From CAZXCG01 sp964639205 (lineage in GTDB: Bacteria > Bacillota > Clostridia > Oscillospirales > Acutalibacteraceae), in assembly GCA_964639205.1 (NCBI GenBank), contig CAZXCG010000001.1:56881-120880 (forward strand): a DNA stretch of 64,000 bases, read 5' to 3'. Both the position numbers and the translations under genes were made by a program. Each line of letters starts with the position of its first letter. Within the stretch, counting starts at the first letter, position 1. Positions 63,935-64,000 of the stretch are shown here, piece by piece. A model generated the notes under the pieces. The model had not been told where the DNA came from, did no database searches, and worked only from the letters and a program-made list of their open reading frames with translations.

Positions 63935-64000
63935 TCTTTAGAGCATAAGCGCCCTGAAAACTGAATAAAGAGAGAAGCGAAAGTGAGAAAAACCAGAACA
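63935..64000 (+). other. Possible rRNA leader or spacer fragment (boxA-like)
   Basis: GCGCCCTGAAAACTGAATA (63949-63967) resembles the rRNA antitermination boxA and the sequence before 23S genes in Firmicutes (consensus about CTTTGAAAACTG), followed by GCGAAAGTGAG-like purine-rich sequence running off the window edge. No 16S or 23S bases can be confirmed. Confidence 0.35.

Noticed and set aside
1..64000. CRISPR arrays, tRNA genes, complete rRNA genes, intact transposases or prophage structural genes
   Set aside because: Intergenic regions were read on both strands; no regularly spaced direct repeats, tRNA cloverleaf with T-loop consensus or such coding genes were seen.

Overview
The window looks like a piece of a draft genome from an anaerobic, probably spore-forming gut Clostridia (Oscillospirales/Ruminococcaceae-like). 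The reasons are: spmA/spmB and a CwlD-type amidase; near-consensus sigma-A promoters (TTGACA-17-TATAAT); strong GGAGG-type ribosome binding sites; dockerin domains on two secreted glycosidases; and anaerobic-type sulfur metabolism. A run of exactly 100 N (7228-7327) marks a scaffold join. The left edge cuts a membrane-anchored protein (probably HtrA-like). The right edge runs into a boxA-like sequence that may be the start of an rRNA leader or spacer. I see no tRNA, complete rRNA, CRISPR array, intact transposase or prophage.

Layout. 1-7.1 kb: probable protease start, spmAB, dCMP deaminase, secDF and a class Ic aspartate aminotransferase. 7.4-11.2 kb: a secreted dockerin-GH84 hexosaminidase. 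11.3-16.2 kb: a small membrane protein, PHP phosphoesterase, TSCPD protein, PcrA helicase and a cell-wall amidase. 16.2-19.9 kb: a gamma-glutamyl cluster of class II glutamine amidotransferase (EgtC-like), GCS2 ligase (EgtA-like) and GshA-type ligase. 20-24.9 kb: cysK divergent from a cystathionine-synthase-like gene, a small protein, tcdA, and a pyrB carrying a PyrI-type zinc domain. 25-35 kb: a 13-gene sulfate-to-homocysteine operon. 35-39 kb: amino-sugar and upper-glycolysis operon nagB-nagA-pfk-tpi. 39-41.9 kb: sulfonate-type ABC importer with a leader attenuator. 42.2-46.5 kb: heterodimeric ABC exporter under a MarR regulator. 46.7-47.3 kb: two small genes behind LexA-like sites. 47.4-53.4 kb: TPP-riboswitch thiamine operon thiS-G-H-tenI-thiE-D-C. 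53.5-59.1 kb: a giant dockerin GH101 endo-alpha-N-acetylgalactosaminidase. 59.4-64 kb: Rrf2 regulator, unknown membrane protein, pckG, an SDR enzyme.

How the parts fit. The sulfur operon encodes ATP sulfurylase (CysDN), AprAB-type APS reductase, a ferredoxin-containing siroheme sulfite reductase, TusA, thioredoxin and its reductase, and O-acetylhomoserine sulfhydrylase. It also has a sulfur-carrier module: a ThiS/MoaD-like protein with a residue after its Gly-Gly, a ThiF-like activator and a JAMM peptidase. This matches the protein-thiocarboxylate homocysteine route described in Wolinella. The thiamine operon has a ThiS that also carries one extra residue (Cys) after Gly-Gly-Gly but has no thiF, so the two systems may share activating and trimming enzymes. 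GH84 and GH101 point to mucin O-glycan foraging; NagB/NagA, phosphofructokinase and the TIM-like enzyme would pass released amino sugars into glycolysis.

The best candidates for something undescribed are the EgtA/EgtC-like gamma-glutamyl cluster without EgtB/EgtD, the sulfur-carrier sharing between methionine and thiamine synthesis, a structured leader RNA in front of the sulfur operon, the short PyrB-zinc-domain fusion, and a dispersed family of palindromic intergenic repeats.
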